A DNA stretch of 64,000 bases from Billgrantia pellis (GCF_008297955.1 NZ_VTPY01000004.1:124001-188000), one strand, 5' to 3'; counted from the first letter of the stretch, positions 17,249-30,101 are shown. The notes: generated by a model from the sequence alone, not told the origin. Numbers and translations are program-made.

Positions 17249-20200
17249 TCAACCCAACCAGACCCGGGCGTTGCGGAACAGGCGCATCCAGGCGCCGTCA
17301 CGGGTCCAATCGGCCGGCCGCCAGGAGTGGGTCACCGCGCGTACCACCCGCTCCGGGTGAGGCATCATGATGGTAACGCGGCCATCCGGTGTGGTCAGGC
17401 CGGTAATGCCCGAGGGCGAGCCATTGGGATTGGCCGGGTATTGGGTGGTCACCTGACCGTAATTGTCGATGTAACGCAGCGCTACCTGGGCGCTTCCCTG
17501 CATGCTGCGCAGGTGCGCGCTGTCGCGGAACTCGGCGCGCCCCTCACCGTGGGCCACGGCGATCGGCAGGCGCGAGCCCTCCATGCCGGCCAGCAGGATC
17601 GAGGGGCTCTTCTCCACTTGTACCATGGATACCCTGGCTTCGAACTGCTCGGACTCGTTGCGCACGAAGCGCGGCCAGTTCTCGGCGCCGGGAATCATCT
17701 CCTTGAGCTGGGAGAACATCTGGCAGCCATTGCAGACACCCAGCGCGAAGCTGTCGCTGCGGGCGAAGAACGCGGCGAACTGTTCCCGCGCCCGAGCGTT
17801 GAACCGTACCGACTTGGCCCAGCCACCGCCGGCGCCCAACACGTCGCCATAGGAGAAGCCACCGCAAGCCACCAGCCCCTTGAAGCTCTCGAGATCGATG
17901 CGTCCCTCAAGAATGTCGCTCATGTGCACGTCCACCGCCTCGAAACCGGCGTGGTCGAAGGCCCAGGCCATCTCCAACTGACCGTTGACGCCTTGCTCGC
18001 GCAGGATCGCCACCGCCGGGCGCGCCACGCTGACGAATGGCGCGGCGATGTCCTCGTCGACGTCAAAGGTAGGGGTAGCCGAGAGTCCCGGGTCGCGACC
18101 GTCGAGCAGGCCGTCGAATTCGTTCTTGGCGCACTCGGGGTTGTCGCGCAGGGACTGCATGCGATAGCTGGTCTCGGTCCAGGTGCGCTGGGCCAGCAGC
18201 CGGGTGGTCTCGAGCAGCGGCTCCTCGAACAGGGTCACTCGCACCTGATCGTCGTAGCGCGGACGAGCGATCACACCGCAGGTCTCGATGCCGGCTGCGG
18301 CGAACTGCGCCAGCACTTCCTCGGTATGCCGGCGATTGACCTGGATTACCGCCCCGAGCTCCTCGGCGAACAGGGCATCCACCGCCTGGGTGGGCTCGTC
18401 GATCAGCCAATCGAGCTTGATCTCGAGGCCGGCATGCGCGGCAAAGGCCATCTCCAACAGTGTGACCAGCAGGCCGCCGTCGCTGCGGTCGTGGTAGGCC
18501 AGCAGCTTGCCATCGGCGTTGAGTCCCTGGATCACGGCGAAGAACGCCTTGAGATCCTCCGGATCGTCGAGGTCAGGACACTCATTGCCGAGCTGGCCGT
18601 AGACCTGCGCCAGCGCCGAGCCGCCCAGGCGGTTCCTGCCGCCGCCCAGGTCGATCAGGATCAGGTCGCTCTCGTCCTGCTCCAGGTTGATCTCCGGCGT
18701 CAGGGTGCGCAGCGCATCGGTGACCGGCGCAAAGCCGGTGACCACCAGTGTGAGCGGTGACGTCATGCTCTTTTCCTCGGCGTCCTCACCGTCGCCGACC
18801 TGCCAGGCGGTACGCATCGACATGGAGTCCTTGCCCACCGGAATGGCAATGCCGAGCTGCGGACAGAGCTCCATGCCCACCGCGTGGACGGCGTCGTACA
18901 GTGCCTGGTTCTCGCCCACGTGATCGGCGGCACTCATCCAATTCGCAGAGAGTTTGATGTCGCCGAGCTTGGCGATGGGAGCGGCGGCCAGATTGGTAAT
19001 GGTTTCGGCCACCGCCAGGCGGGCACTGGCGGACGAGTCGATCAGCGCCACCGGGGGGCGCTCGCCCATGGCCATGGCCTCGCCGGCGCAGGTGTCGTAG
19101 CTCGCCGTGGTCACCGCGACATCGGCCACCGGCACCTGCCATGGGCCGACCATCTGGTCGCGGGCCACCATGCCGGTTATGGAGCGGTCGCCGATGGTGA
19201 TCAGGAAGCTCTTGGACGCCACCGTGGGCAGGCGAAGCACACGCTCCATGGCTTCGCGCAGGTCGAGGTTGTCGAGCATCACCCCCGGTAGTTCGAGGCT
19301 CTCGCGCTCGAATTCGCGCCGCATTTTCGGCGGCTTGCCGAACAGCACGCTCATGGGCAGGTCGACCGGCTTCGTGGCGATGGACTGAGCCTCGAAGTGC
19401 CCGTCACGCACTTCCAGGTGATGCGCCTCGATGGCTTCGCCGACCACGGCATAAGGACAGCGTTCGCGCATGCACAGCGCAGCGAAGGTGTCGAGATCCT
19501 CCGGCGCTACCGCCAGCACGTAACGCTCCTGAGCCTCGTTGCACCAGATCTCCAGCGGGCTCATGCCCGGCTCGGCGTTGGGCACCGCACGCAGCTCGAA
19601 GCGGCCCCCGCGCTGGCCGTCCTTGACCAGCTCCGGCAGGGCATTGGAGAGCCCGCCGGCACCGACGTCGTGAATGAAGCGGATGGGGTTGGCGTCGCCC
19701 AACGCCCAGCAGCGGTCGATCACCTCCTGGGCGCGCCGCTCGATCTCGGCGTTTTCGCGCTGCACCGAGGCGAAGTCGAGGTCGGCGCTGGAGACACCGG
19801 ATGCCATTGACGAGGCTGCACCGCCGCCCAGGCCGATCAGCATGGCCGGCCCGCCCATCACGATCAGCTTGCCGCCGACGGGAATCTCGCCCTTGGCAAC
19901 GTGCCTTTCGCGAATGTTGCCATAGCCGCCGGCGATCATGACCGGCTTGTGGTAGCCGCGGCGCTCGATGCCCCCCACGCCCAGCGTGTCCTGCTCGTAG
20001 GTGCGGAAGTAGCCGGTGAGATTGGGACGGCCGAATTCGTTGTTGAAGGAGGCGCCCCCGATGGGGCCTTCCAGCATGATATCCAGTGCCGACTGCATGC
20101 GTTCGGGCTTGCCGTAGTCGAACGCCTCCCAGGGTTGGACGAACTCGGGAATGCGCAGGTTGGAGACGGTGAAACCGGTCAGGCCGGCCTTGGGCTTGCC

Positions 20201-21232
20201 ACCGATGCCGGTGGCGCCCTCGTCGCGGATCTCGCCGCCGGCGCCGGTGGCCGCCCCCGGATAGGGAGCGATGGCCGTCGGATGGTTATGGGTCTCCACT
20301 TTCATCAGGATATGGACCGGCTCGCGATGCACGCCGTAGACGGCACGCTCGGCGGCCTTGCCGGTCAGCGGTGCAGCGAAGAAACGCCCCGCTTCGCTGC
20401 CTTCGATCACCGCGGCATTGTCGCTGTAGGCGGATAGGATGCCATCGGGCGACGCCTGGTAGGTGTTCTTGATCATCTTGAACAACGAGTGGCTCTGCGC
20501 CTTGCCGTCGATCACCCAGTCGGCGTTAAAAATCTTGTGCCGGCAGTGTTCCGAGTTGGCCTGGGCGAACATCATCAGTTCGACGTCGGTGGGATTGCGG
20601 CCCAGATCGCGAAAGGCGTCGACCAGATAATCGATCTCGTCGTCGGCCAGCGCCAGCCCCAGGCCGACGTTGGCCTGCTCCAGCGCCTCCCGGCCCCCCT
20701 CCAGGATAGCCACCTGCCCCAGCGGTGCCGGTTCATGATGGGCGAATAGCCGAGCCGCATCGGAGGCATCGGTAAGCACGGTCTCGGTCATGCGGTCGTG
20801 CAGGACATGCAGGATCGCGGTGAAGGCCGTTTCCGACATCGGCGCCTTGAGCACTACCCGGTAGGCGATGCCGCGCTCGATGCGCCGTATCCGGCCCAGG
20901 CCGCAGTTGTGGGCGATATCGGTGGCCTTGGACGACCACGGCGACTGCGTGCCGATGCGCGGCACCACCAAACACAGCTGACCCTCGGCGCCCGCGTCCC
21001 CCTGCGGAGCCTCGTCCTCGCGTCTGGCCCCGTAATCGAGCAGTTGGTCGAGCACGCCCCGCTCGTCTTCGGTCAGTTCACCGTCATGATCCACGAAATG
21101 CACATAGGCGGCGTGCAGGGACTCGACCTCGGGAACCCGTGCGCGCAAGGCAGCCAGCAGCTTGTCGTGACGGAAAGCGGAAAGGGCAGGCGCGCCTCGA
21201 AGTTCGAGCATGTCTTGAAGCCTCTGAAGCAA
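17249..21232 (-). CDS. purL: phosphoribosylformylglycinamidine synthase
   Basis: PurL is the large one-chain FGAM synthase that converts FGAR and glutamine to FGAM in purine synthesis. At 1327 aa it matches the single-polypeptide gammaproteobacterial form (about 1295 aa). An N-terminal PurS-like domain, two AIRS-type ATP-binding halves (for example [19 protein letters not shown] and [18 protein letters not shown]) and a C-terminal class I glutamine amidotransferase are visible. The nucleophile Cys lies in [10 protein letters not shown], with PHPERV near the end. It is monocistronic and divergent from mltF by 66 bp. Confidence 0.98.
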   Translation of the reverse strand: MLQRLQDMLELRGAPALSAFRHDKLLAALRARVPEVESLHAAYVHFVDHDGELTEDERGVLDQLLDYGARREDEAPQGDAGAEGQLCLVVPRIGTQSPWSSKATDIAHNCGLGRIRRIERGIAYRVVLKAPMSETAFTAILHVLHDRMTETVLTDASDAARLFAHHEPAPLGQVAILEGGREALEQANVGLGLALADDEIDYLVDAFRDLGRNPTDVELMMFAQANSEHCRHKIFNADWVIDGKAQSHSLFKMIKNTYQASPDGILSAYSDNAAVIEGSEAGRFFAAPLTGKAAERAVYGVHREPVHILMKVETHNHPTAIAPYPGAATGAGGEIRDEGATGIGGKPKAGLTGFTVSNLRIPEFVQPWEAFDYGKPERMQSALDIMLEGPIGGASFNNEFGRPNLTGYFRTYEQDTLGVGGIERRGYHKPVMIAGGYGNIRERHVAKGEIPVGGKLIVMGGPAMLIGLGGGAASSMASGVSSADLDFASVQRENAEIERRAQEVIDRCWALGDANPIRFIHDVGAGGLSNALPELVKDGQRGGRFELRAVPNAEPGMSPLEIWCNEAQERYVLAVAPEDLDTFAALCMRERCPYAVVGEAIEAHHLEVRDGHFEAQSIATKPVDLPMSVLFGKPPKMRREFERESLELPGVMLDNLDLREAMERVLRLPTVASKSFLITIGDRSITGMVARDQMVGPWQVPVADVAVTTASYDTCAGEAMAMGERPPVALIDSSASARLAVAETITNLAAAPIAKLGDIKLSANWMSAADHVGENQALYDAVHAVGMELCPQLGIAIPVGKDSMSMRTAWQVGDGEDAEEKSMTSPLTLVVTGFAPVTDALRTLTPEINLEQDESDLILIDLGGGRNRLGGSALAQVYGQLGNECPDLDDPEDLKAFFAVIQGLNADGKLLAYHDRSDGGLLVTLLEMAFAAHAGLEIKLDWLIDEPTQAVDALFAEELGAVIQVNRRHTEEVLAQFAAAGIETCGVIARPRYDDQVRVTLFEEPLLETTRLLAQRTWTETSYRMQSLRDNPECAKNEFDGLLDGRDPGLSATPTFDVDEDIAAPFVSVARPAVAILREQGVNGQLEMAWAFDHAGFEAVDVHMSDILEGRIDLESFKGLVACGGFSYGDVLGAGGGWAKSVRFNARAREQFAAFFARSDSFALGVCNGCQMFSQLKEMIPGAENWPRFVRNESEQFEARVSMVQVEKSPSILLAGMEGSRLPIAVAHGEGRAEFRDSAHLRSMQGSAQVALRYIDNYGQVTTQYPANPNGSPSGITGLTTPDGRVTIMMPHPERVVRAVTHSWRPADWTRDGAWMRLFRNARVWLG

Positions 21233-21298
21233 GCGGAGGAAGGGCCGCAGGGCGGCGAAGAAAGCCGCTATGATACTGGAAACGGAGGGTGGGACGAA

Positions 21299-22831
21299 AT
21301 GCGGCGGATGACAGTCGCCGCTCGGGCCGTTATGGTGGCACCCTCATCGCCGATCATCGTCCAGATGCCTGTATCTTCGAGTCGTCTTCCACCGAGCCGC
21401 TTGCGTCTCGCTGCCCTGCTGTTGCTGGGAAGCGTGTTGTGCCTGTTTCCCTTTCGCCATCACAGTCCATCCGACGGCGTGCTGGAGACGGTGCGCGAGC
21501 GCGATTTCATCAACATCCATACGCGCAACACGCCCACGACCTATTATGAAGGCCGTCACGGCCCCACCGGCTTCGAGTACGAGCTGATGCGCCGCTTCGC
21601 CGACCATCTCGGCGTGAGCCTGTCGCTGGATGCCCGGCACAATGCCGACAGCGTCCTGAGCGCCGTGCGCGAGGAAGGCGATCTGGGCGCCGCCGCCCTG
21701 CCGCTCGACCCGACTCAACAGGGGCTGCTCTTCAGCCGGCCCATTCTGGAATTGCAACCGGTGCTGGTCTATCGTCGCGGCCTGCGGCCGGTCAGCGAGC
21801 CGGAGTCGCTCGCCGGTCTCTCGATCGGCACCATCAGCGGTTCCGGCACTGATCGTGTACTGCGCGAATTGCAGGCGGAACATCCCGAGCTGGGCTGGCG
21901 CGAGACATCGGAGCTGGAGGTCGCCGAGCTGCTCAGCCGGGTAGAGGATGGCCGGCTGGACGCGGCAGTGGTCTACGACCACCAGTTTCGCATCAACCGC
22001 ATTTTCTTTCCCGGCGTCGAGCGTGGCTTTCTCCTCGGCAAGCCGCTCTCCATGGCCTGGGCCTTTCCCGCTCGTGGTGGCCTGGGGTTGCAGCAGGAAG
22101 CCAACCGCTTCCTTGACGGGCTGCAACGCGAGGGAGAGCTCGATCGGCTGATCTCCCGCCATTTCGGTCACGACGATTACCTGGAATACGTCGGCGCACG
22201 CGTTTTCATCGGTCATCTCAGCGAACGGCTGCCCACCTATACCGAACTCTTTCGCGAGGCGGCGCGCAACACCGGCTTCGATTGGAAGCTGCTGGCGGCG
22301 CTGAGCTACCAGGAGTCGCATTGGGATCCGCAGGCCACCTCGCCCACCGGGGTAAGAGGATTGATGATGTTGACCCTGCCCACCGCCAAGGAGCTCGGCG
22401 TGAACGATCGTCTCGATCCGGCCGAGAGCGTCAACGGCGGGGCGCTCTATTTGCGCCAGTTGATGGATCGGTTGCCCGGGTCGATCCGGGGAGAGGACCG
22501 GCTTTACATGGCCATGGCCGCCTATAACGTCGGGCTTGGACACCTGTACGATGCGCGCAAGATTGCCGAGGAGCTCGGCGACGATCCCGATCGTTGGGCC
22601 GACGTGCGCGAAGCCCTGCCGCTGCTGCAGCAGCAGGAATGGCATAGCAAGACCCGCCACGGCTATGCCCGCGGCGGCGAACCGGTCATCTACGTGCGCA
22701 ACATCCGCCGTTATTACGAGATACTGACCTACGTCGACCGCAGCCAGCAGCAGTTCCTTCAGCTCGCCGAACCGGGATCGGACGAGGCCGCCGCCCCTCC
22801 GTTCTTCGATATCGTCGCCCCCATTCTCTAG
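21299..22831 (+). CDS. mltF: membrane-bound lytic murein transglycosylase F
   Basis: MltF cleaves peptidoglycan to 1,6-anhydro products at the outer membrane. The 510-aa protein has a hydrophobic N-terminus (around residues 36-51), an SBP-like (ABC solute-binding type) domain at about 60-300, and a C-terminal SLT lysozyme-like domain. The catalytic Glu339 lies in [11 protein letters not shown], and [10 protein letters not shown] follows. The start at 21299 follows GGAGGG. A later ATG at 21365 would give a more usual signal peptide but lacks a ribosome-binding site. The open frame upstream is the antisense of purL. Confidence 0.93.
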   Translation: MRRMTVAARAVMVAPSSPIIVQMPVSSSRLPPSRLRLAALLLLGSVLCLFPFRHHSPSDGVLETVRERDFINIHTRNTPTTYYEGRHGPTGFEYELMRRFADHLGVSLSLDARHNADSVLSAVREEGDLGAAALPLDPTQQGLLFSRPILELQPVLVYRRGLRPVSEPESLAGLSIGTISGSGTDRVLRELQAEHPELGWRETSELEVAELLSRVEDGRLDAAVVYDHQFRINRIFFPGVERGFLLGKPLSMAWAFPARGGLGLQQEANRFLDGLQREGELDRLISRHFGHDDYLEYVGARVFIGHLSERLPTYTELFREAARNTGFDWKLLAALSYQESHWDPQATSPTGVRGLMMLTLPTAKELGVNDRLDPAESVNGGALYLRQLMDRLPGSIRGEDRLYMAMAAYNVGLGHLYDARKIAEELGDDPDRWADVREALPLLQQQEWHSKTRHGYARGGEPVIYVRNIRRYYEILTYVDRSQQQFLQLAEPGSDEAAAPPFFDIVAPIL

Positions 22832-22851
22832 CGCCACTCGGGCGCGGAGAA

Positions 22852-24224
<1,373 letters not shown>

Positions 24225-24530
24225 CGCCGGCCCTCGACCGACCGGCATAAGGCTAATGGCGTAGCCTCGCAAACCTGGCGTCCAGCGACCGTTGCGACCA
24301 TGCCCGAGATCGTTTCCACGGCCCGGGCAACGAAAACCTTCGTTCATGGGTCGACTGGCTCCCATCCGGTTCCACCTGCCCGCGCCGCTGCAACCGACCT
24401 CATGGCGTGGCCGCTGGGAAAGCGCGCGATTTAGAGCGACTCGTGAGGCACCAGGTCGGGGCGAGGACGGTCATAACCGGTCTTCATCAGCAAACTCAGC
24501 AGCCTCTCTTCCTTCAGACCGCCATAAAAA
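24225..24530. other. intergenic region, no gene seen
   Basis: Between tesB and the terminator of the KGG-repeat gene I find no reading frame with a ribosome-binding site or recognisable similarity. No repeat or strong promoter was seen. Confidence 0.5.
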
Positions 24531-24562
24531 GAGGCCGCCACGGCTAGCGCCGTGACGGCCTC
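24531..24562 (-). terminator. rho-independent terminator of the KGG-repeat gene
   Basis: A 14-bp stem with one mismatch (24531-24544 with 24549-24562) and a TAGC loop is followed on the minus strand by TTTTTATGG. It lies 27 bp after the KGG gene stop. Confidence 0.8.
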
Positions 24563-24589
24563 GTCCTTTTCGAGCTTCAGGCACTAATA

Positions 24590-25003
24590 TTAGCGGTTTC
24601 CACCTCCGCTGTTCTTACCGCCCTTCTGGCCAGCTTCAGAGGCCTTCTGCGGGTCGTTGGCAAAATTACCACCGCTATGCTTGCCGCCTTTCTGGCCGGC
24701 TTCAGATGCCTTTTGCGGGTCGTTGGCAAAGTTACCACCGCTATGCTGGCCGCCTTTCTGGCCGGCTTCCGAAGCGCGTTCAGGATCATTGGCGAAGTTG
24801 CCACCGCTTTGCTGGCCGCCTTTCTGACCGGCCTCCGAGGCGCGCTCAGGATCGTTGGCGAAGTTGCCACCGCTCTGCTGACCGCCCTTGTGTCCTATTT
24901 CCTCGTAGAATTCACGATCATGCGTTTTGGCCGTGGTTTCACCGCCTTTTTTGCCTGCTTCGTTGACTGACATCTTGCCTTGATCGTTGCGTTTATCCGC
25001 CAT
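24590..25003 (-). CDS. KGG-repeat stress-induced protein (YciG/Con-10 type)
   Basis: This 137-aa hydrophilic protein is made of KGG (stress-induced acidophilic repeat) units. After an N-terminal part with GKKGGETTAKTH and HKGG, residues 42-129 are four tandem 22-residue units built on GGNFANDPxxASEAGQKGG. Members such as E. coli YciG are general-stress, desiccation or sporulation related and mostly disordered; the molecular function is unknown. The start is set by a GGAGG site. The gene is followed by a strong terminator. It lies downstream of the formate dehydrogenase operon with 161 bp between. Confidence 0.9.
   Translation of the reverse strand: MADKRNDQGKMSVNEAGKKGGETTAKTHDREFYEEIGHKGGQQSGGNFANDPERASEAGQKGGQQSGGNFANDPERASEAGQKGGQHSGGNFANDPQKASEAGQKGGKHSGGNFANDPQKASEAGQKGGKNSGGGNR
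24617..24880 (-). repeat. four 66-bp in-frame tandem repeats in the KGG gene
   Basis: Four 66-bp units encode the 22-residue KGG repeat. The first two units have PER, the last two PQK, at the same position, so the units fall into two similar pairs. In-frame copy-number change by slippage or recombination is likely between strains. Confidence 0.85.
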
Positions 25004-25164
25004 GGTTTTGCCTCCTTTCCGTTTCACACGGCTTCGTGAATGGCGATACTTCCTTGCTGTGTGTTCTTCAACATAGGAAGCGGTCCGCACTTTCCGCAAG
25101 CCTATGCGAGCGTCTTTCTGTAAGGCTTTGTCAAGTTTAACTTCTTTCCTTTTCATTAGGCTCA

Positions 25165-25650
25165 TCAAGGCCCTTCGGTGGGCTTGCCGGTAAACTCTGT
25201 GACCGGCATTTCCGTATCCCTGTCGAGCCGCTCGGCGAAGGCCTTGAGTCCGTCGACCAAAGGCAGGAGCGCCTGCCAGAGCTCATCGTCGTTCAGCATT
25301 CGATAGGCTCCGCTCACGCCCGGCGCTTCATGTCCTTCCTTGTGCGGCGTGTGCCGAGCAATCCGATCGAGGGCATCCTTGACGGCAAACGTCACCTTGT
25401 AGAATCGCTCCGGAGGAACATCCGAGAGCATCATTGCCAGCACCGATACGTTCTGTATCGCATTGAGCGTTCCCGGCTTGCTCAAGCCGTCGAGCAGCAC
25501 CTTGGCGATCTGTGGATTGGCGGCCACCAGGTCGTTGGCGAAGCGCAGCACGCCATGTTCATGCAGCGTTTCCAATAGCTGATCGAGCTCCTCGCGAGCC
25601 GTTTTGCCGATCCTGGGCGGCGTTACATCGTGCGAGATTCGTTCGGCCAT
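25165..25650 (-). CDS. DUF1641 protein associated with formate dehydrogenase (YrhD/YjgD-like)
   Basis: This 161-aa protein belongs to the DUF1641 family, regularly encoded beside cytosolic formate dehydrogenase alpha subunits in bacteria. It starts at MAERISHD after GAGGAAG, and the ATG overlaps the stop of the dehydrogenase gene (TGATG), implying coupled synthesis. The middle (ANPQIAKVLLDGLSKPGTL) carries the conserved part. It has no metal motif or membrane span. A role in assembly or electron transfer is suggested by linkage only. Confidence 0.85.
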   Translation of the reverse strand: MAERISHDVTPPRIGKTAREELDQLLETLHEHGVLRFANDLVAANPQIAKVLLDGLSKPGTLNAIQNVSVLAMMLSDVPPERFYKVTFAVKDALDRIARHTPHKEGHEAPGVSGAYRMLNDDELWQALLPLVDGLKAFAERLDRDTEMPVTEFTGKPTEGP

Positions 25651-28622
25651 CAGATCTTCCTCGGGTTGGTTGGCGTTTGCGGTGGCAGGTAGTACTCCTC
25701 CTGAGCCCACTTGATTTCAACCTCGACACCCCGGCTAGGCGTGCGTCGACCATAGCGATAATTGGTGGTTGGCAATGGCGGTTCACTGCGTCTGTCGAGC
25801 ACCTCGAGCTTGACCGCCGTCTCCTTGTAAGCAGGAGTATGCACGTCGGGATCGTGATGCTCGCCGGTCAGGGCATTGACGCCAGGCTTACCGAAATGAA
25901 TGGGCAGGAACAGCGTATGCCCCGCCACGCGATTGGTAATCACCGCCGGAAATTCGATGCTGTCCCTACGTGAGCTCAGGCGAACCCAAGTGCCCTCCTC
26001 AATGCCTCGCTCGGCGGCAAGCTCGGGGCTGACCTCGACGAAGCCATGAGGGACCTGCCCCCAGATTCCCGTAGAACGACCGGTCTGATTAGCGCCTTGG
26101 AATTGTTCGAGCATGCGCCCATTATCCAGCGAAAGATCGTATTCCTCATCGGCGGCTTCCTCGGGCGGCTGCCATTCCAACGGATGGAGATTGGCATTGC
26201 CATCCTCGTTGGGAAAGCCGTCGGTATACAACAGCGGCGAATCGGTGCCATCCGCCGCTACCGGCCACTGCAATGACTTCCAGCCCGCCAGGCGTGCATA
26301 GGTGACGCCGGCGAACATCGGTGAAATACGCGCGCACTCCGCCATGATCTGCGAAGGATGGGTATAGCCCCAATCATGGCCCATGCGCGCCGCCAGCTCG
26401 GTGAGGATGCGCCAGTCCGGCCGACTGTCGCCCAAGGGTTCGAGCACCTGATAGGAACGTTGGATACGCCGTTCGGTATTGACGTAGGAGCCTTCCTTCT
26501 CGACGCTCGGGCAAGCGGGCAGCACCACGTCGGCAAATTCGGCGGTGCGGCTGAGAAAGAGGTCCTGCACCACCATGAAATCGAGTTCCTCGAATGCCGA
26601 GTGGACGTTGTGGGTGTTGGCATCGGAAAAGGCAGTCTCCTCACCGATGATGTACATCGCCTTGATCGCGCCCTTCTCGGCCGACTGCACCATCAGAAAA
26701 TTGCCTTCTCCCACCTGGTCGGAGAGCCGTTCAGGCCTCACGCCCCAGCCCTTGGCCCAGCGTTCACGCGCCGCCGGGTCGGAAACCTTCTCGTAGCCCG
26801 GGTACATATTGCGCAGACAGCCGAAGTCGCTCGCTCCCTGAACGTTGTTGTGACCGCGCATGGGGTAACCGCCAGTGCCGGGTTTGCCATAGTTGCCGGT
26901 GACCAGCAGCAGGTTCGATAACGCAGTGCTGGTATCGGAGCCATGGCTGTGCTGGGTGATACCCATGGCCCACAACAGACAGACGCTCCGGGCACGGCCA
27001 ATCGTTTCCGCCGCCTCGATCAGATCATCGCGAGCGATGCCGGTCAGTGATTCGGCGTACTCCAGCGTGAATGGCGCCAACGATTGGCGGTACTCATCGA
27101 CATTGTTGACCCAGCGCTCGAGAAAAGGCCTGTCGGCCAGGTCGTTGTCGAACATGTAGCGAGACAGTGCCGAGGCCCACACCAGGTCGGTACTGGCATT
27201 GGGACGCAGGTAGAGATCGGCGCGCTCGGCCATCTCGTGCTTGCGCGGGTCGACCACGATCAGCTTCTGTCCGCGGAGCTTGTGGGCGGCCTTGATCTTC
27301 GAGGCGATTACCGGATGATTCTCGGCAGTGTTGCTGCCCACGATGACCACGACCTCGGCCCGCTCGATATCCTGGATCGAGCCGGCATCGCCACCATAGC
27401 CAACGGTGCGAAACAGCCCCTTGGTCGCCGGGTTCTGACAATAGCGGGAAGAGTTGTCGACGTTGTTCGTGCCGATGATCAGGCGAGCGATCTTCTGGGT
27501 CAGATAGGCCTCTTCGTTGGTGGCCTTGCTCGAACCGATGAAACCGAGGCTGTCGGGCCCGTGGGTATCGCGGACTTCCAGCAGCCGACGCGCAACGAGG
27601 TCGAGTGCCTCGTCCCAGCCGGCTTCGCGAAACCTCCCGTTCTCGCGGATCAGCGGCATGGTCAGACGCTTTTCGCTGTTGACGAAATCCCAGGCGAACT
27701 TGCCCTTGATGCAGGTGGAGATACCATTGGCCGGTGCCTCCGGGGTCGGCTGAACCTTGAGAATGTGACGGTCGCGGGTCCACATCTCGAACGCGCACCC
27801 AACCCCGCAGTAGGTGCACACGGTCTTGGTTTTCTTGAGCCCTGGCTGGCGCCACTGCGAATCCATCTCGGAAAGCCCCGATACCGGTGTAGCTCCCATC
27901 GTGGTTTCCAGGGTTTTGACCACTTCGATCATGGGGCGCTTGAGCGACCAGGGCATGTCGGTGAACGGCCCGGCATGCTGATTCATGCTGTTTTCCAGCA
28001 GCGCGTTGCAGGGGCAGACCGTCACGCAGTGGCCGCAGTGCACGCAGCTCGAATCGTTGATTTCCTTGCCACCGTCCCATAGCACACGAGGGTTCTCGCT
28101 AGCGAAATCGATGGTCAGCGTCTCGTTGACCTCGACGTTCTGACACGCCTCGACGCAGCGACCGCACAGGATGCACTGGTCGGGGTCATAGGTGTAGAAC
28201 GGGCTCGAGGTGTCCTTGGGGTAGGGCTTGCGTTTGAATTCATAGCGTTGGATGGGAATCTGCATGTCCACCATCGTGTTGTGCAGCGCGCAATCGCCGT
28301 TGTTGTTCTCGCATACCGTGCAGTACAGTTCGTGCTTGGCCAGCAGACGATCCATGCCCTCCTCTCGGGCAGCCCGGGCCTGCGCGTTCTGACTCGAGAT
28401 GCTGAGTCCCTCCTCGGCGCGCAGGGCACAGCCCCGCTTGAGCTCGCCGTCGACTTCGACCCAACAGGCGTCACACGTTTCCAGCGGACCGAGGGAGGGG
28501 TGGTAACAGACATGCGGCAGGTCGATGCCGTACCGCTCGAGGAGATCGACTAATGGCGTTCCCGGTGGCCCCGAAAGTTTCTGGTCGTCGAAGACAAGGG
28601 TGCAATTCCTTTCCTTAGCCAT
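25650..28622 (-). CDS. formate dehydrogenase subunit alpha (FdhF/YjgC type, Fe-S and molybdopterin)
   Basis: This 990-aa enzyme oxidises formate to CO2 at a Mo- or W-bis-MGD centre. Fe-S ligands appear in order: a [2Fe-2S] ferredoxin-like domain (C39, C50, C53, C65), a His-Cys cluster (H97, C101, C104, C111), and two [4Fe-4S] sets (C150-C160 and C193-C203). The N-terminal cluster of the catalytic domain follows (C269, C272, C276, C304). The metal ligand is Cys395 (SSRYCQNPATKG), not selenocysteine. No signal peptide, so cytosolic. The start follows AGGAG. No diaphorase or membrane subunit is adjacent, so the electron acceptor is unknown; the DUF1641 gene is translationally coupled downstream. 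Confidence 0.93.
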   Translation of the reverse strand: MAKERNCTLVFDDQKLSGPPGTPLVDLLERYGIDLPHVCYHPSLGPLETCDACWVEVDGELKRGCALRAEEGLSISSQNAQARAAREEGMDRLLAKHELYCTVCENNNGDCALHNTMVDMQIPIQRYEFKRKPYPKDTSSPFYTYDPDQCILCGRCVEACQNVEVNETLTIDFASENPRVLWDGGKEINDSSCVHCGHCVTVCPCNALLENSMNQHAGPFTDMPWSLKRPMIEVVKTLETTMGATPVSGLSEMDSQWRQPGLKKTKTVCTYCGVGCAFEMWTRDRHILKVQPTPEAPANGISTCIKGKFAWDFVNSEKRLTMPLIRENGRFREAGWDEALDLVARRLLEVRDTHGPDSLGFIGSSKATNEEAYLTQKIARLIIGTNNVDNSSRYCQNPATKGLFRTVGYGGDAGSIQDIERAEVVVIVGSNTAENHPVIASKIKAAHKLRGQKLIVVDPRKHEMAERADLYLRPNASTDLVWASALSRYMFDNDLADRPFLERWVNNVDEYRQSLAPFTLEYAESLTGIARDDLIEAAETIGRARSVCLLWAMGITQHSHGSDTSTALSNLLLVTGNYGKPGTGGYPMRGHNNVQGASDFGCLRNMYPGYEKVSDPAARERWAKGWGVRPERLSDQVGEGNFLMVQSAEKGAIKAMYIIGEETAFSDANTHNVHSAFEELDFMVVQDLFLSRTAEFADVVLPACPSVEKEGSYVNTERRIQRSYQVLEPLGDSRPDWRILTELAARMGHDWGYTHPSQIMAECARISPMFAGVTYARLAGWKSLQWPVAADGTDSPLLYTDGFPNEDGNANLHPLEWQPPEEAADEEYDLSLDNGRMLEQFQGANQTGRSTGIWGQVPHGFVEVSPELAAERGIEEGTWVRLSSRRDSIEFPAVITNRVAGHTLFLPIHFGKPGVNALTGEHHDPDVHTPAYKETAVKLEVLDRRSEPPLPTTNYRYGRRTPSRGVEVEIKWAQEEYYLPPQTPTNPRKI

Positions 28623-28823
28623 ATCAGTGCTCCTAGCCACGATCGATGACGCAACGGCCCTGAGACGGCCATCACTCTTTTTTTGCCATGGGCTTTCTCT
28701 CTGCGAATTCAGCCGGTACCTGTTGAAGCTAGACAACCCCCGGTCGGATGTCGAAAGGGGAAACCGCCGGCGCGCCTTGCCATGTGAAACCACTTCGCAC
28801 GCTTCGGCGGTGCCAACGAACGC

Positions 28824-30101
28824 CTACCCCGTCCGGACCCGCATCAGTTCATCCCAGCGCGTGGTATAACGCCCGGTGCGTCGTTGGCAGCGCAGCGCCC
28901 AGGCACTGTCGGCGTGGGGCAGGCCGAAGCGCACGGTATCGCGTCCCATCTCGCGATTGAGCCGGTCGAGCGTGGCCATCAGCCGCCGGTTGCGGTCACG
29001 GCGCCAAGCATCCTTCGGTTCGTCTAACAGCGAGAGTTGGCGTCGCTCGGCGTCCATCAGGTCGAGTAGCATCACACCGCATTTCTGGTAGCGATGCCCT
29101 TCGAGAAAGATGGCCGCCAGTGCCCGGCGAGCCGCCTCGAGCAAGGCCGGCGTCGCGTCGCTGGGCTCCTCCAGCGCCACGACCTGACTGTTGGTGTACT
29201 GCGGATCGCACACTCGGTGAGGATCGGTGCGCAGGAAGACCAGTACCGCCTGCGCCAGGCTCCCCTGGCGGCGCAGCTTCTCGGCGGCGCGCGTTGCATG
29301 CTGGCGAACGGCCGCCTGCAGGTCGCCAAGTTCGCCGCTCAGCCGCCCGAACGAGCGCGACACCAGAATACGCTGGCGCGGCGCGTTCACATCCTCCAGC
29401 TCGATGGCCGGGTGGCCGCGCAGTTCCCAGACGATACGCTCCAGCACCACCGAAAAGGCGCTGCGAATCTGCTTGGGGTCGGCCTCGCGCAATTGCCATG
29501 CCGTCTCGATGCCCATCAGGGCGAGCCGTTCGCCGGTTCGCCGAGCCACGCCCCACAGTTGGGTGACAGGCAACTGCTGCAATACCCGGCGAGTCACGTC
29601 GCTGTCGGCATCGAGCCGGCAGACCCCTTCGTAGGCCGGCATCCGCTTGGACAGCCGATTGGCCACCTTGGCCAGAACGCGGGTCGGTGCCACGCCCACC
29701 CCAACCGGAATACCGGTCCACTGACGCACCGTCTCGCGTAGCCGATGGCAGTGGGTTTCCAGCGCACCGGGGTCGAAGCCGGTAAAGCCGACGAAGCTCT
29801 CGTCGATGGAATAGGGCTCCACATCGGGAGAGAACTCGGCCAGTACCCGGTTCACACGTCTCGAGACATCGCCGTAGAGGGCGTAATTGCTCGACAGCAG
29901 CACCGCCTGGCGGCGAATCGCGGGTGGCAGCAAGTGCAGCGGCGCCCCCAATGCTACGCCCAGCGCCTTGAGTTCGCGGGAGCGCGCCACCACGCAGCCG
30001 TCGTTGTTCGACAGCACGCCCACCGGCAGGCCTTCCAGCCGCGGGTTGAAGACCCGCTCGCAGCTGACATAGAAGTTGTCCCCGTCGACCATGGCGATCA
30101 T
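28824..30101 (-). CDS. umuC: Y-family DNA polymerase V catalytic subunit UmuC
   Basis: UmuC is the error-prone translesion polymerase of the SOS response, active as UmuD'2C with RecA. The 425-aa protein has the Y-family palm signatures [15 protein letters not shown] at the N-terminus and [11 protein letters not shown] near residue 100, plus a thumb and little-finger domain. Length matches E. coli UmuC (422 aa). The ATG overlaps the umuD stop (ATGA). The frame is open far upstream as umuD antiframe, so the start is set by overlap and family alignment. Confidence 0.95.
   Translation of the reverse strand: MIAMVDGDNFYVSCERVFNPRLEGLPVGVLSNNDGCVVARSRELKALGVALGAPLHLLPPAIRRQAVLLSSNYALYGDVSRRVNRVLAEFSPDVEPYSIDESFVGFTGFDPGALETHCHRLRETVRQWTGIPVGVGVAPTRVLAKVANRLSKRMPAYEGVCRLDADSDVTRRVLQQLPVTQLWGVARRTGERLALMGIETAWQLREADPKQIRSAFSVVLERIVWELRGHPAIELEDVNAPRQRILVSRSFGRLSGELGDLQAAVRQHATRAAEKLRRQGSLAQAVLVFLRTDPHRVCDPQYTNSQVVALEEPSDATPALLEAARRALAAIFLEGHRYQKCGVMLLDLMDAERRQLSLLDEPKDAWRRDRNRRLMATLDRLNREMGRDTVRFGLPHADSAWALRCQRRTGRYTTRWDELMRVRTG

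Noticed and set aside
17327..18760. Long open frame of 477 codons opposite purL
   Set aside because: It is antisense to a full, conserved PurL and has no family similarity; long shadow frames are expected at this GC content.
21344..22837. 497-codon open frame opposite mltF
   Set aside because: Antisense shadow of a clear MltF with intact catalytic Glu; no ribosome-binding site or similarity.
28660..28690. T-rich run near the fdh leader as a terminator
   Set aside because: The T tract is on the strand with no upstream gene ending there, and no good stem precedes it.
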